64,000 nucleotides of DNA from Cyclobacteriaceae bacterium (GTDB lineage Bacteria > Bacteroidota > Bacteroidia > Cytophagales > Cyclobacteriaceae), in contig JAEUUI010000002.1 in NCBI GenBank assembly GCA_016786585.1, positions 25,852-89,851 on the forward strand. Direction: 5' to 3'. Of this stretch, positions 43,317 through 51,460 are shown one piece after another (position 1 is the stretch's first letter; the number at the start of each line of letters is the position of its first letter). The notes beneath the pieces were generated by a model that saw only the letters and a program-made list of their open reading frames with translations, was not told the DNA's origin and made no database searches. The position numbers and the translations under genes were made by a program.

Positions 43317-44072
43317 ATGGATAACACAGCGTTAAAAAACAAAAAAATTGCACAGCTCGTTGACGAGAACTACGTGCATGCGTATGTGTTGTACTACTTC
43401 GGGATTCGCTTTGATGAATTTCCGGAAGACACGCTAGAACAAACGTGTAATCGCAAGGGATTAAAAGTTGAACAGGTAGTTCGCGAACTGGAGAACCCCA
43501 CGCATTTGAAAGAAGCGGACCTTCCGTTGATTTCGTACCCGGTTGACCTGATCATCGAATACCTCAAGCACTCGCACTTTTTGTTCATCAAACATAAGCT
43601 TCCGTACATTGCCAAACTGGTTGACTCGTTTAAAGCCGGTCATGAAGATTATCTGGCGGTTGAACGCGATCTGAAAATGGTGTTCCCGTTGTTCGTGGAA
43701 GATTTCATTCAGCATATTTACGAAGAAGAAGATACACTCTTCCGGTATATAAAAGCCCTGGAGCGCGCAGCGAAAGGAAGCTATATGCCAACGAAGCTTT
43801 TTTACCTGATCGAAAAGCACTCCGTTCAGAAGTTTGCTATGGAGCATGAGAGTCATGACGATGAGATGGAAGGCATCCGCAGGATCACAAAAGATTATGA
43901 AGTGAAATCCGGTGCACCGTTGCATGTGAAGGTTATTTATAACGAGTTAAAAGAATTTGAAAAGAGCCTGATCACGCATGCGCGCATTGAGAACGAAATT
44001 CTCTTCCCGAAGGCCATGGCGCTCGAAGCCCGCGTGAAGCAAATGTTCTTCGAGAAAACAAAATTGAACTGA
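43317..44072 (+). CDS. Hemerythrin-domain protein related to ScdA/RIC iron-sulfur repair proteins
   Basis: 251 residues from the ATG at 43317. The N-terminal 60 residues (YVLYYFGIRFDEFPEDTLEQ) resemble the ScdA_N (DUF542) domain, but the usual FGIDFCC cysteine pair is replaced by DE. The hemerythrin part carries likely di-iron ligands in KHSHFLFIKHKLP, FIQHIYEEED, HESHDDEMEG and HARIENEILFP. RIC proteins repair nitrosylated Fe-S centres. With the Cys pair lost, this one may instead sense or store O2 or NO (inference). ruvX follows. Confidence 0.78.
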   Translation: MDNTALKNKKIAQLVDENYVHAYVLYYFGIRFDEFPEDTLEQTCNRKGLKVEQVVRELENPTHLKEADLPLISYPVDLIIEYLKHSHFLFIKHKLPYIAKLVDSFKAGHEDYLAVERDLKMVFPLFVEDFIQHIYEEEDTLFRYIKALERAAKGSYMPTKLFYLIEKHSVQKFAMEHESHDDEMEGIRRITKDYEVKSGAPLHVKVIYNELKEFEKSLITHARIENEILFPKAMALEARVKQMFFEKTKLN

Positions 44073-44096
44073 TCTCCGCCTCAGCAACAATCGACC

Positions 44097-44513
44097 TTGG
44101 GCAGAATTCTTGCAATTGATTACGGAAAAAAACGAACCGGCCTCGCGGTAACGGATTCACTGCGCATTATTGCAACAGCATTGGATACAGTCGATAGTTC
44201 CGGATTGCTCCCATACCTCAAAGCGTATGCACAGAAAGAAACTGTCGATGAATTCGTGATCGGTATGCCCAAGACCTTGCGGAATGAAGACTCCGAAATG
44301 GCTCCGCTGGTAAGAAAATTTATCGTGGAGCTGAAGACTGCCTTTCCGGAGAAAAAAGTGCACGAGGTTGACGAGCGTTTTACAAGCAGCATCGCCAAAC
44401 AAACCATGATCACCGGGGGCATGAAGAAGAAAGACCGGCAGGTGAAAGGGAATGCTGATAAAATCAGCGCAGTGATTATTCTACAGTCATTCATGGAATC
44501 CGGGTCCAGGTAA
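44097..44513 (+). CDS. ruvX: RuvX/YqgF-type Holliday junction resolvase-like protein
   Basis: A 138-residue RNase H-fold protein. The catalytic Asp is in AIDYGKKRTGLAV, and later motifs are FVIGMPKTL and VDERFTS. It starts at TTG 44097; no ATG or GTG upstream fits. Family members process 16S rRNA 5' ends and can act on Holliday junctions. It lies 24 nt after the hemerythrin-like gene and is probably cotranscribed with it. Confidence 0.9.
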   Translation: MGRILAIDYGKKRTGLAVTDSLRIIATALDTVDSSGLLPYLKAYAQKETVDEFVIGMPKTLRNEDSEMAPLVRKFIVELKTAFPEKKVHEVDERFTSSIAKQTMITGGMKKKDRQVKGNADKISAVIILQSFMESGSR

Positions 44514-44543
44514 CATGCACTCCTTTCACTTGAAAGCCACATA

Positions 44544-44574
44544 ATCCTAAAATCCTAAATCCTGATTAAATTTG
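44544..44574 (+). promoter_or_regulatory. Promoter region of def with tandem ATCCTAA repeats
   Basis: TAAATTTG (44567-44574) matches TAnnTTTG and ends 4 nt before the def ATG, implying a leaderless transcript. Directly upstream are three tandem units: ATCCTAA at 44544 and 44552, and ATCCTGA at 44559. Confidence 0.5.
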
Positions 44575-44578
44575 CCCC

Positions 44579-45145
44579 ATGATTTACCCGATTGTTATGT
44601 ATGGAGATGCTGTGCTTCGCAAGAAAGCCGGCGATATTGAGCAGGGAACAGATATCAAGCAGTTGGTGGCCGATATGTTCGAAACCATGTACGCGGCCAA
44701 TGGCGTTGGACTGGCTGCTCCGCAGATTGGAAAACCGATCCGCCTGTTTGTGGTAGATGGAACTTCCATGCAGGATGAAGAGGAGGATGCGGAAGACATG
44801 ACGGGTTTCAAAAAAGCATTTGTTAATCCCGTCATCCTGGAGGAAGCGGGCGATGCATGGGAGTTTGAAGAAGGTTGTTTGAGCATTCCGAATATTCGCG
44901 AAAAGGTTTCCCGCAAGGAAGTGTTGCGTGTACGGTATTACGATGAAGACTGGAACCTGTATGAAGAAGAATACGATGGCGTAAAGGCCCGGATCATTCA
45001 GCACGAATACGATCACATTGAAGGCAAACTTTTTATCGACTACCTCACACCGCTCAAGAAACGGATGCTGAAAGGCAAGCTGGCTGACATCAGCAAAGGT
45101 ATTGTCGACACCGATTATCGCATTCTTGCTCCGCTGAAAAAGTAA
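44579..45145 (+). CDS. def: Peptide deformylase
   Basis: A 188-residue metalloenzyme that removes the formyl group from nascent proteins. All three motifs are present: GVGLAAPQIG (I), EGCLSIP with the metal Cys (II) and QHEYDHIEG with both His ligands and the catalytic Glu (III). An acidic insert (DEEEDAEDM, about 63-71) is typical of Bacteroidota members. It is 4 nt upstream of the aminotransferase gene. Confidence 0.98.
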   Translation: MIYPIVMYGDAVLRKKAGDIEQGTDIKQLVADMFETMYAANGVGLAAPQIGKPIRLFVVDGTSMQDEEEDAEDMTGFKKAFVNPVILEEAGDAWEFEEGCLSIPNIREKVSRKEVLRVRYYDEDWNLYEEEYDGVKARIIQHEYDHIEGKLFIDYLTPLKKRMLKGKLADISKGIVDTDYRILAPLKK

Positions 45146-45149
45146 TGCA

Positions 45150-46292
45150 GTGAAGTTAGCATCCCGTCTTCCGGAAGTTGGCACCACAATCTTCACCATC
45201 ATGTCGAAGATGGCGCTCGAACACGGGGCAATTAATCTTTCCCAGGGTTTCCCTGACTTCCCGGTTGATCATGTGCTGGTCGACTTGATTCATACGCGCA
45301 TGCGCGAAGGTTTCAATCAATATGCACCCATGCCGGGAGCACTTGCCTTACGACAGATCATTGCAACGGTAGTTGATCAAACGTATAACAGGAAGACCGA
45401 TCCGGAAACTGAAATAACAGTCACGGCAGGTGGAACAGAAGCGTTGTTCTCCGTCATCGCCTCGCTGGTGCATCCCGGTGACGAGGTGATTGTTTTCGAT
45501 CCTGCTTATGATTCGTACAACCCGGCCATTCGGTTAAACGGTGGCGTTCCGGTTCACATTAATTTACGGTACCCGGATTTCTCTATTGACTGGGACCTGG
45601 TCAAATCAAAGATTACTCCGCGTACGCGGATGATCATGGTGAACACTCCGCACAACCCGAGCGGAGCTGTACTTTCTGCCGATAATCTGAAAACACTTGA
45701 ACGAATTGCTATAGAACACAACCTGATTGTGTTGAGCGATGAAGTTTACGAACGGATTATTTTTGATAACATCCGCCATGAAAGCGTGCTGCATTATCCC
45801 GCATTAGCGGAAAGAAGTGTTGCTGTATTTTCGTTCGGAAAAACATTTCATGCTACGGGCTGGAAAGTGGGTTACGCGGTTGCTCCGGCAAAGCTTACAA
45901 CCGAAATCCGGAAGGCGCATCAGTTTGTAACGTTCAGCGTGAACACGCCTGTTCAACTCGCGCTCGCTGAATACATGACCGTGCCGGATCACTATAAAAA
46001 CCTCGGATCGTTCTATCAGAAAAAGCGGGATTATTTCCTCGCAGGGATTAAAGGCTCATCATTCGAACCCATGGCGTGTCACGGTTCTTATTTTCAGGCG
46101 CTGTCGTATGCAGCTATTTCCGGTCTGCCCGATATGCAAATGGCGGAAGAGCTCACTAAAAAGCATAAGGTTGCTTCCGTTCCGGTATCGGCTTTTTACC
46201 ACGACAAAACCGACAACAGACTTCTGCGCTTTTGTTTTGCCAAGCAGGAAAAGACGCTCGACCAGGCAATCGATATCCTGCGGAAATTCTGA
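45150..46292 (+). CDS. Methionine/glutamine-type class I aminotransferase (YbdL-like)
   Basis: A 380-residue PLP enzyme starting at GTG 45150 (MKLASRLPEVGTTIFTIMSK). Motifs: INLSQGFPDFP, TAGGTEALFSVI, NTPHNPSGAVL, and the PLP lysine in FSFGKTFHATGWKVGY. The start and the GFPDF phrase match YbdL/kynurenine aminotransferase-like enzymes that transaminate methionine or glutamine. The next gene encodes an omega-amidase-like protein, the usual partner that hydrolyses the 2-oxo-amide product. Together they would serve methionine salvage or keto-acid repair. Confidence 0.9.
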   Translation: MKLASRLPEVGTTIFTIMSKMALEHGAINLSQGFPDFPVDHVLVDLIHTRMREGFNQYAPMPGALALRQIIATVVDQTYNRKTDPETEITVTAGGTEALFSVIASLVHPGDEVIVFDPAYDSYNPAIRLNGGVPVHINLRYPDFSIDWDLVKSKITPRTRMIMVNTPHNPSGAVLSADNLKTLERIAIEHNLIVLSDEVYERIIFDNIRHESVLHYPALAERSVAVFSFGKTFHATGWKVGYAVAPAKLTTEIRKAHQFVTFSVNTPVQLALAEYMTVPDHYKNLGSFYQKKRDYFLAGIKGSSFEPMACHGSYFQALSYAAISGLPDMQMAEELTKKHKVASVPVSAFYHDKTDNRLLRFCFAKQEKTLDQAIDILRKF

Positions 46293-46350
46293 CCTGAATT
46301 GTTTTAAAACCTTACCGTCATTGTCGTTCTTTGTGGGAAACCAGTACCAC

Positions 46351-47184
46351 ATGCGTGATTTAACCATCACCTTATTGCAATCGGATTTGTATTGGGAGGA
46401 GATTGATGCGAACCTGTCTTCTTTCGAAGAGAAGATCTGGCAGATCGGTCGCGCTACGGATGTGATTGTGCTTCCGGAAATGTTCACCACAGGCTTTACG
46501 ATGAATGCGCAAAAGCTGGGCGAACACATGAACATGCGCACGTTTAAGTGGATGCGGCAAATGGCGGATCAAACCGGTGCCTTGATCCTGGGAAGCTTTA
46601 TCGCAAAAGTGCACGACAAATTTTATAACCGGTTGTTGTGGATGGAGCCGGGTGGAAATTTCAAGACGTACGATAAGCGTCACTTGTTCCGGATGGCGAA
46701 TGAACATAAAACCTATGCAGCCGGAGAAAGCTTGCTGGTGGGCGAGTGGAAGGGTTGGAGAATCTGCCCTCTGATTTGTTATGATCTTCGCTTCCCGGTA
46801 TGGAGCAGAAACACATACGATGCAATTTCGAAACGATTGAATTACGATTTGCTGATTTACGTGGCGAACTGGCCGACAGCCCGCGTGGAGGCATGGAGTT
46901 CGTTGCTGAAAGCCCGCGCGATTGAAAATCTCAGCTATGTGGTAGGGGTAAACCGGATAGGCGTTGATGGCAACTCGATCGAGTACAATGGGAATTCTGC
47001 AATGATCGGTCCGAAAGGCGAAGTAATTTTTGTCTCCGAAGGGATTGAAGCCATTAAAACGCTTGAGCTGAATGCAAATTCATTGCAGGCGTTCCGCGAT
47101 AAATTTCCCGCCTATATGGATGCAGATGAATTCTCGATCGAGAATGAAGAGTTTGAAGAAGGGTATCTGACGGGCCTGAGCTAA
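46351..47184 (+). CDS. Nitrilase-superfamily omega-amidase (YafV/Nit2-like)
   Basis: 277 residues from the ATG at 46351; an upstream in-frame start would lie inside the aminotransferase gene. The catalytic triad is E43 (VLPEMFTTGF), K109 (YDKRHLF) and C143 (LICYDLRFPV). It hydrolyses omega-amides such as alpha-ketoglutaramate or alpha-ketosuccinamate. Its position 58 nt after a YbdL-like aminotransferase fits the glutamine transaminase-omega-amidase pathway. Confidence 0.92.
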   Translation: MRDLTITLLQSDLYWEEIDANLSSFEEKIWQIGRATDVIVLPEMFTTGFTMNAQKLGEHMNMRTFKWMRQMADQTGALILGSFIAKVHDKFYNRLLWMEPGGNFKTYDKRHLFRMANEHKTYAAGESLLVGEWKGWRICPLICYDLRFPVWSRNTYDAISKRLNYDLLIYVANWPTARVEAWSSLLKARAIENLSYVVGVNRIGVDGNSIEYNGNSAMIGPKGEVIFVSEGIEAIKTLELNANSLQAFRDKFPAYMDADEFSIENEEFEEGYLTGLS

Positions 47185-47185
47185 C

Positions 47186-48061
47186 TTATTTTTCCAGGGC
47201 CAGATCAAAATCAACCAGTACCGGCAAGTGATCGGATGGATAATACGTTCCATCGTTGTCGGTAATCACCTGGTAATTTCTGGCAACCCACTGCTTCGTG
47301 TGGAAAACAAAGTCAATCGTTTTACAAGGCATAGCGCCAACTTTAAATCCGCAAAATGTTCCTGCCGTGCTCGATGCAGGACGGGAGTCATATAAAACGA
47401 GCGGTCCCTGCTGTTCCACCATGTTCAGATAAGGTTCTTCGGTGGGTTCGGAGTTGAAATCTCCGCTTACAATCATCGGTATCTCAATTTTGTCGGTGGT
47501 GTTATTTGTGTTTGCAGCGGTTTCCAATCCCGCGAGATAAGTTTTGATGATTTTCGCGCTGGAAGCGCGGGCAACTTTTCCAATGTGATCAAAATGGGTA
47601 TTCACCATCACAAATTCTTTTTTGGTTTCGCGATCGAAAAAACGTGCCGTTGTGAAAACGCGTGTAATTGCGGCATCCCAGCTTTTACTGCCGGGAATGT
47701 CCATCGTTTCTGAAAGCCATAGTGTTTTTGTGTCAAGCAAGCCAAAGCGACTGTTCCGGAATAAAATTGCGCTGTACTCGCCTTTTTCTTTTCCGTCATC
47801 GCGCCCAACTCCGCAATACGAATAATCGGGAAGCATGCGTAATAGGTCCTGAAGCTGATGATGAAGCGCTTCCTGCACGCCAATAATGTCGGGATTGTAT
47901 TTCGTGATGAGCGCTACAACTTTGTTCGTCCGCTTCGGCCACTGATTGACTCCGTCATCCGGAGTATCCAGCCGGAGATTGTAAGTCATAACTTTTACGG
48001 TTTGTGCAGCGAGGCTGCCGATCAGCATAGTTGCCAGAACAAGAATCATGAAAAAGCGCAT
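47186..48061 (-). CDS. Exported endonuclease/exonuclease/phosphatase family protein
   Basis: A 291-residue protein with a signal peptide (MRFFMILVLATMLIGSLAAQ). The fold's metal-dependent motifs are visible: VMTYNLRLDTPDDG, IIGVQEALHHQ, VNTHFDH, VSGDFNSEP, TIDFVFHT and PSDHLPVLVDF. The closest relatives are exported phosphodiesterases or sphingomyelinase-like enzymes whose substrates vary. It is convergent with the amidase gene, 1 nt between stops. Confidence 0.9.
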   Translation of the reverse strand: MRFFMILVLATMLIGSLAAQTVKVMTYNLRLDTPDDGVNQWPKRTNKVVALITKYNPDIIGVQEALHHQLQDLLRMLPDYSYCGVGRDDGKEKGEYSAILFRNSRFGLLDTKTLWLSETMDIPGSKSWDAAITRVFTTARFFDRETKKEFVMVNTHFDHIGKVARASSAKIIKTYLAGLETAANTNNTTDKIEIPMIVSGDFNSEPTEEPYLNMVEQQGPLVLYDSRPASSTAGTFCGFKVGAMPCKTIDFVFHTKQWVARNYQVITDNDGTYYPSDHLPVLVDFDLALEK

Positions 48062-48109
48062 GTATAAAGATACTTAAATCCGGTATGTGTTTTCGGCAAC
48101 TTAACGACA

Positions 48110-48147
48110 ATAAAAAAGCCCCGTCCTGAACAAAGTCTGGAGGGGCG
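48110..48147 (-). terminator. Intrinsic terminator of the nfu transcript
   Basis: On the minus strand the stem GCGCCCCTCC...GGACGGGGC (one bulge) is followed by TTTTTTATT. It lies about 20 nt after the nfu stop at 48168. Confidence 0.8.
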
Positions 48148-48167
48148 CTAACGTTTTTACTGTATTG

Positions 48168-48746
48168 TTACGCTAATGCTTCCACAGCATTAACTTCACC
48201 CGGCATCATGCGCTGGAATAAATTTTCAATACCGGCTTTCAGCGTTACCATAGAAGACGGGCAACCGCTGCACGAACCCTGAAGTTTTACTTTTACGATT
48301 CCATTATTAAAGGAATGATACGTAATCGCTCCGCCATCCTGCTCAACCGCCGGACGGATGTACTCATCCAGGATTGTCTTAATCTTTTTAACCGTATCGG
48401 TTTCTTCTTCCGCAGGCGCATCAAATTCATTCTGCACGTCAATAATATATTTACCCATTTCCAAAAATTTCTGGATGTGGGTTTTAATGGTGTTCTGAAT
48501 TTCGATCCACTCCACGTCATCTTTTTTGGTAACCGTTACGAAGTTGCTCGCATAGAAAACGCGGTCAACAAACGGGTATTCAAAAAGCTCCTGGGCGAGG
48601 GGCGCGTTGGCAGCACTTGCCGCGTTAGGAAAATCGTAGCTCAGACCTTCGGGCACGAGCATTTCATTCACCACGAATTTCAGCGAATTCGGGTTTGGAT
48701 TTGATTCCAGGTAGATATGGATGTTTTTTGGAGTTGCCTGCAGCAT
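48168..48746 (-). CDS. Nfu-type iron-sulfur cluster scaffold/carrier
   Basis: A 192-residue protein. The N-terminal Nfu_N domain begins NIHIYLESNPNPNSLKFVVN, and the C-terminal NifU domain carries the cluster-binding CxxC in GSCSGCPSSMVTLKAG (about 157-160). It transfers 4Fe-4S clusters to apo-enzymes in the cytoplasm. It stands alone with its own terminator. The architecture matches NfuA-like proteins of Bacteroidota and mitochondrial NFU1. Confidence 0.94.
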   Translation of the reverse strand: MLQATPKNIHIYLESNPNPNSLKFVVNEMLVPEGLSYDFPNAASAANAPLAQELFEYPFVDRVFYASNFVTVTKKDDVEWIEIQNTIKTHIQKFLEMGKYIIDVQNEFDAPAEEETDTVKKIKTILDEYIRPAVEQDGGAITYHSFNNGIVKVKLQGSCSGCPSSMVTLKAGIENLFQRMMPGEVNAVEALA

Positions 48747-48812
48747 AATTTCTTGTCTTCCTCAGTAACAAAATTAGACAATTATAGTTCACCGGCCTAC
48801 AATCCAGCCCAC

Positions 48813-48838
48813 TGTCAAGCTGAGCCTGGCGAAGCTCA
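48813..48838. repeat. Partial GCTGAGCC-GCGAAGC repeat element
   Basis: TGTCAAGCTGAGCCTGGCGA with the following AGC matches half of the dispersed GTCATGCTGAGCCTGTCGAAGC repeat of Bacteroidota. It forms a TGAGC/GCTCA hairpin and contains the stop codon of the symporter gene. Confidence 0.5.
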
Positions 48839-50239
48839 TTCGCCTGCCGCCTCGGGCTCCAGCGAATTTTCCCACTTGCTCACCACGGCTGTCGCAATGC
48901 TGTTTCCAAGTACGTTGGTTGCACTGCGACCCATGTCAAGCAACGGATCGATTCCGAGCAGCAAGGCAAGTCCCGCCTCCGGGATATTAAACGTTGCAAG
49001 CGTTCCGGCAATAACCACGAGCGATGCACGCGGCACACCGGCAATGCCCTTACTGGTTAACATCAGCACCAGCAGCATGCTAATCTGAGTGGCGATGGGT
49101 AAATGAATTCCATACGACTGCGCAATGAACAAGGAAGCAAATGTCATGTACATCATACTTCCGTCAAGGTTAAAGGAATACCCCAGCGGCAATACGAAGC
49201 TTACAATTTTGTCTTTGGCACCGAAACGCTGAAGTTCTTCCATTGTTTTTGGAAAAGCAGCTTCGCTGCTGGCGGTACTGAAGGCAAGCAGAATTGGTTC
49301 CTTAATTCGCTTAACGAGATTGATGACACGTTTTCCGATTACGATAAATGCCGCAATACTCAAACACGCCCAGAGTAAGGCGAGGCTGAAATAAAACTCC
49401 CCGATGAAGATTGAATATGTTTTCAGGATACCCATTCCCTGTTTTGCAATGATGGCGGCCATGGCACCAAACACGGCAACCGGAGCGAGCGTCATTACGT
49501 AGCCCGTGATCTTCAGGATCACGTGTGCAGCTGCGTCCATAAAGTTGATGATGACCTTACCTTGTTCACCGATGGCTGCAGTCGCAACACCAAAGAATAA
49601 TGAGAACACGACAATCTGCAGAATTTCATTCTTTGCCATCGATTCGATTACGCTGGCCGGGAAGATGTGATACAAAAAGTTTTTCAGGGAAAATGCAACG
49701 TTCGCAATACCCGATGACTCACCCGTATCCGGAACCGGAAGATGCATGGCGATGCCGGGCTGGAAAATGTTTACCATAATCATCCCAAGCAAAAGACTTA
49801 ACAAAGAAGCACCTACAAACCAAAGCAGCGTTTTACCGCCGATACGGCCCACCGCACTGATGTCACCAAGCTTGGCAACGCCAACAACCAGCGTTGTGAA
49901 CACCAATGGTGCGACAATCATTTTAATCAGGCGTAAAAAAACATCCGCTAAAACTGAAAAAGGTTCGGTCTTTTTATCGCGTGCCTGCAAAACCTCGTTG
50001 CGTTCTTCGTTTGCTTTTTTCTTTTCCGCTTCGAGTGAAAGCATGGTAACGCTGTCGGTAGCGGTATGCTGTGCAGTCTTGATTTCTTTTAATCGTATGT
50101 CCAGGACTTCAAGTTTTGAATTCTCTTCGTCTACGTACGTCTTGTTAAGAATGAAGCCTGTGGCAATGCCCACGAACAATCCGATAATGATGTATAACGT
50201 TAACCGGCTTTTTTTCTTTGGCTTGATGGTTGGCTCCAT
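48836..50239 (-). CDS. Dicarboxylate/amino acid:cation symporter (DAACS/GltP family)
   Basis: A 467-residue transporter with about eight membrane helices and two re-entrant loops. Signature regions: GVATAAIGEQGKVIINFMD, the Ser-rich hairpin AFSTASSEAAFPKTMEEL, and SFNLDGSMMYMTFASLFIAQ for Na+ and substrate binding. Unusually, a charged segment of about 60 residues (about 35-95, likely coiled coil) separates TM1 from TM2 and would lie outside the membrane core. It imports C4-dicarboxylates, glutamate or aspartate. Its stop sits inside a repeat element. Confidence 0.93.
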   Translation of the reverse strand: MEPTIKPKKKSRLTLYIIIGLFVGIATGFILNKTYVDEENSKLEVLDIRLKEIKTAQHTATDSVTMLSLEAEKKKANEERNEVLQARDKKTEPFSVLADVFLRLIKMIVAPLVFTTLVVGVAKLGDISAVGRIGGKTLLWFVGASLLSLLLGMIMVNIFQPGIAMHLPVPDTGESSGIANVAFSLKNFLYHIFPASVIESMAKNEILQIVVFSLFFGVATAAIGEQGKVIINFMDAAAHVILKITGYVMTLAPVAVFGAMAAIIAKQGMGILKTYSIFIGEFYFSLALLWACLSIAAFIVIGKRVINLVKRIKEPILLAFSTASSEAAFPKTMEELQRFGAKDKIVSFVLPLGYSFNLDGSMMYMTFASLFIAQSYGIHLPIATQISMLLVLMLTSKGIAGVPRASLVVIAGTLATFNIPEAGLALLLGIDPLLDMGRSATNVLGNSIATAVVSKWENSLEPEAAGE

Positions 50240-50309
50240 AGAAGACTGAATAAAGAAGATTTAGGCTGAAATTCTGTACGAATCAACCGACAATGTTAAT
50301 GATTTTATC

Positions 50310-51380
50310 TTAAACCTTGTTAGCGCGCGCACGCAGCAGGAAATCAGCAAGAACAAGCGCAGCCATTGCTTCAACAATCGGCACGGCACGTGGAACCACG
50401 CACGGATCGTGACGCCCTTTCCCGGACACGGTAGCTTCATTACCCTCTTTATCTACACTTTGCTGATCCTGCATGATTGTCGCCACAGGCTTGAACGCCA
50501 CATTGAAGTAGATGTCTTCGCCATTGCTGATGCCACCCTGCACGCCACCCGAATGATTTGTTTTCGTACGAATCTTTCCGCCATCATTGAAAAACTCATC
50601 GTTATGCTGTGATCCGCGCAGTTTAATTCCTTCGAAACCACTTCCGTATTCAAAACCTTTTACTGCATTGATGCTTAACATGGCTTTGCCAAGTTCGGCA
50701 TGCAGTTTATCAAACACCGGCTCACCCAATCCAACAGGTGTATTTTTTATTACGCAGGTAACAACGCCACCAATGGTATCCCGGTTTAGTCGTACTTCAT
50801 CAATCAGTGCGATCATTTTGTCGGCTGTCGCCTGATCCGGGCAACGGACAATGTTATCCTCTGTTTTTGTGAGATCGAGTTTGGTGTAATGATCAGCTTT
50901 GATTTCACCCACTTGCGAAACAAACGCTGCAATGTCAACGCCTGATTTTTTCAATAACAATTTTGCAATGGCGCCTGCAGCAACGCGTGCTGCGGTTTCA
51001 CGTGCCGAGCTGCGTCCGCCACCCCGGTAATCGCGGTTGCCATACTTCGTTTCGTATGTGTAGTCGGCATGCGATGGGCGGAACGTATTCTGAATGTGTG
51101 AATAATCTTTGCTGCGCTGATCCTGGTTTTCAATTACAATAGCAATCGGGGTTCCGGTGCTTTTTCCTTCAAATACTCCGGAAAGAATTTTAAAAGTATC
51201 GTCCTCTTTGCGCTGGGTGGTAATTTTTGATTGTCCGGGTTTTCTGCGATCGAGTTCCGACTGGATGAAATTTTCATCAATCGATAATCCTGCGGGGCAG
51301 CCGTCAATGATTACTCCGATAGCCGGGCCATGTGATTCACCGAATGTTGAAATCCGAAAAAGGGTACCGTAACTGTTCAT
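50310..51380 (-). CDS. aroC: Chorismate synthase
   Basis: A 356-residue enzyme that makes chorismate from EPSP with reduced FMN, the last shikimate step. Motifs: [20 protein letters not shown] near the start, [37 protein letters not shown], and near the C-terminus [20 protein letters not shown]. The length and all signatures are normal. It lies 80 nt downstream of batD on the same strand, with a long hairpin between them. Confidence 0.98.
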   Translation of the reverse strand: MNSYGTLFRISTFGESHGPAIGVIIDGCPAGLSIDENFIQSELDRRKPGQSKITTQRKEDDTFKILSGVFEGKSTGTPIAIVIENQDQRSKDYSHIQNTFRPSHADYTYETKYGNRDYRGGGRSSARETAARVAAGAIAKLLLKKSGVDIAAFVSQVGEIKADHYTKLDLTKTEDNIVRCPDQATADKMIALIDEVRLNRDTIGGVVTCVIKNTPVGLGEPVFDKLHAELGKAMLSINAVKGFEYGSGFEGIKLRGSQHNDEFFNDGGKIRTKTNHSGGVQGGISNGEDIYFNVAFKPVATIMQDQQSVDKEGNEATVSGKGRHDPCVVPRAVPIVEAMAALVLADFLLRARANKV

Positions 51381-51388
51381 GCCACAAA

Positions 51389-51453
51389 TTCAAGGTTGCA
51401 GGTTCCAGGTTTAAGGTTATTTCTAGGTCAAGCCTTAAACGTTGAACCTTGAA
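51389..51453. repeat. Nested inverted repeat between batD and aroC
   Basis: TTCAAGGTT (51389-51397) pairs with AACCTTGAA (51445-51453), and TTTAAGG (51410-51416) with CCTTAAA (51433-51439), giving a 65-nt double-stem hairpin with several AAGGTT-like copies. It fills almost the entire 80-nt gap and lacks a clear T-run. Confidence 0.7.
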
Positions 51454-51460
51454 CTAAGAA

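Noticed and set aside
43461..43925. 154-residue minus-strand frame
   Set aside because: Antisense to the hemerythrin-like gene; the His/Phe-rich sequence arises from complementary codons.
44555..45202. 215-residue minus-strand frame over def
   Set aside because: Antisense to peptide deformylase, whose three motifs are intact on the + strand.
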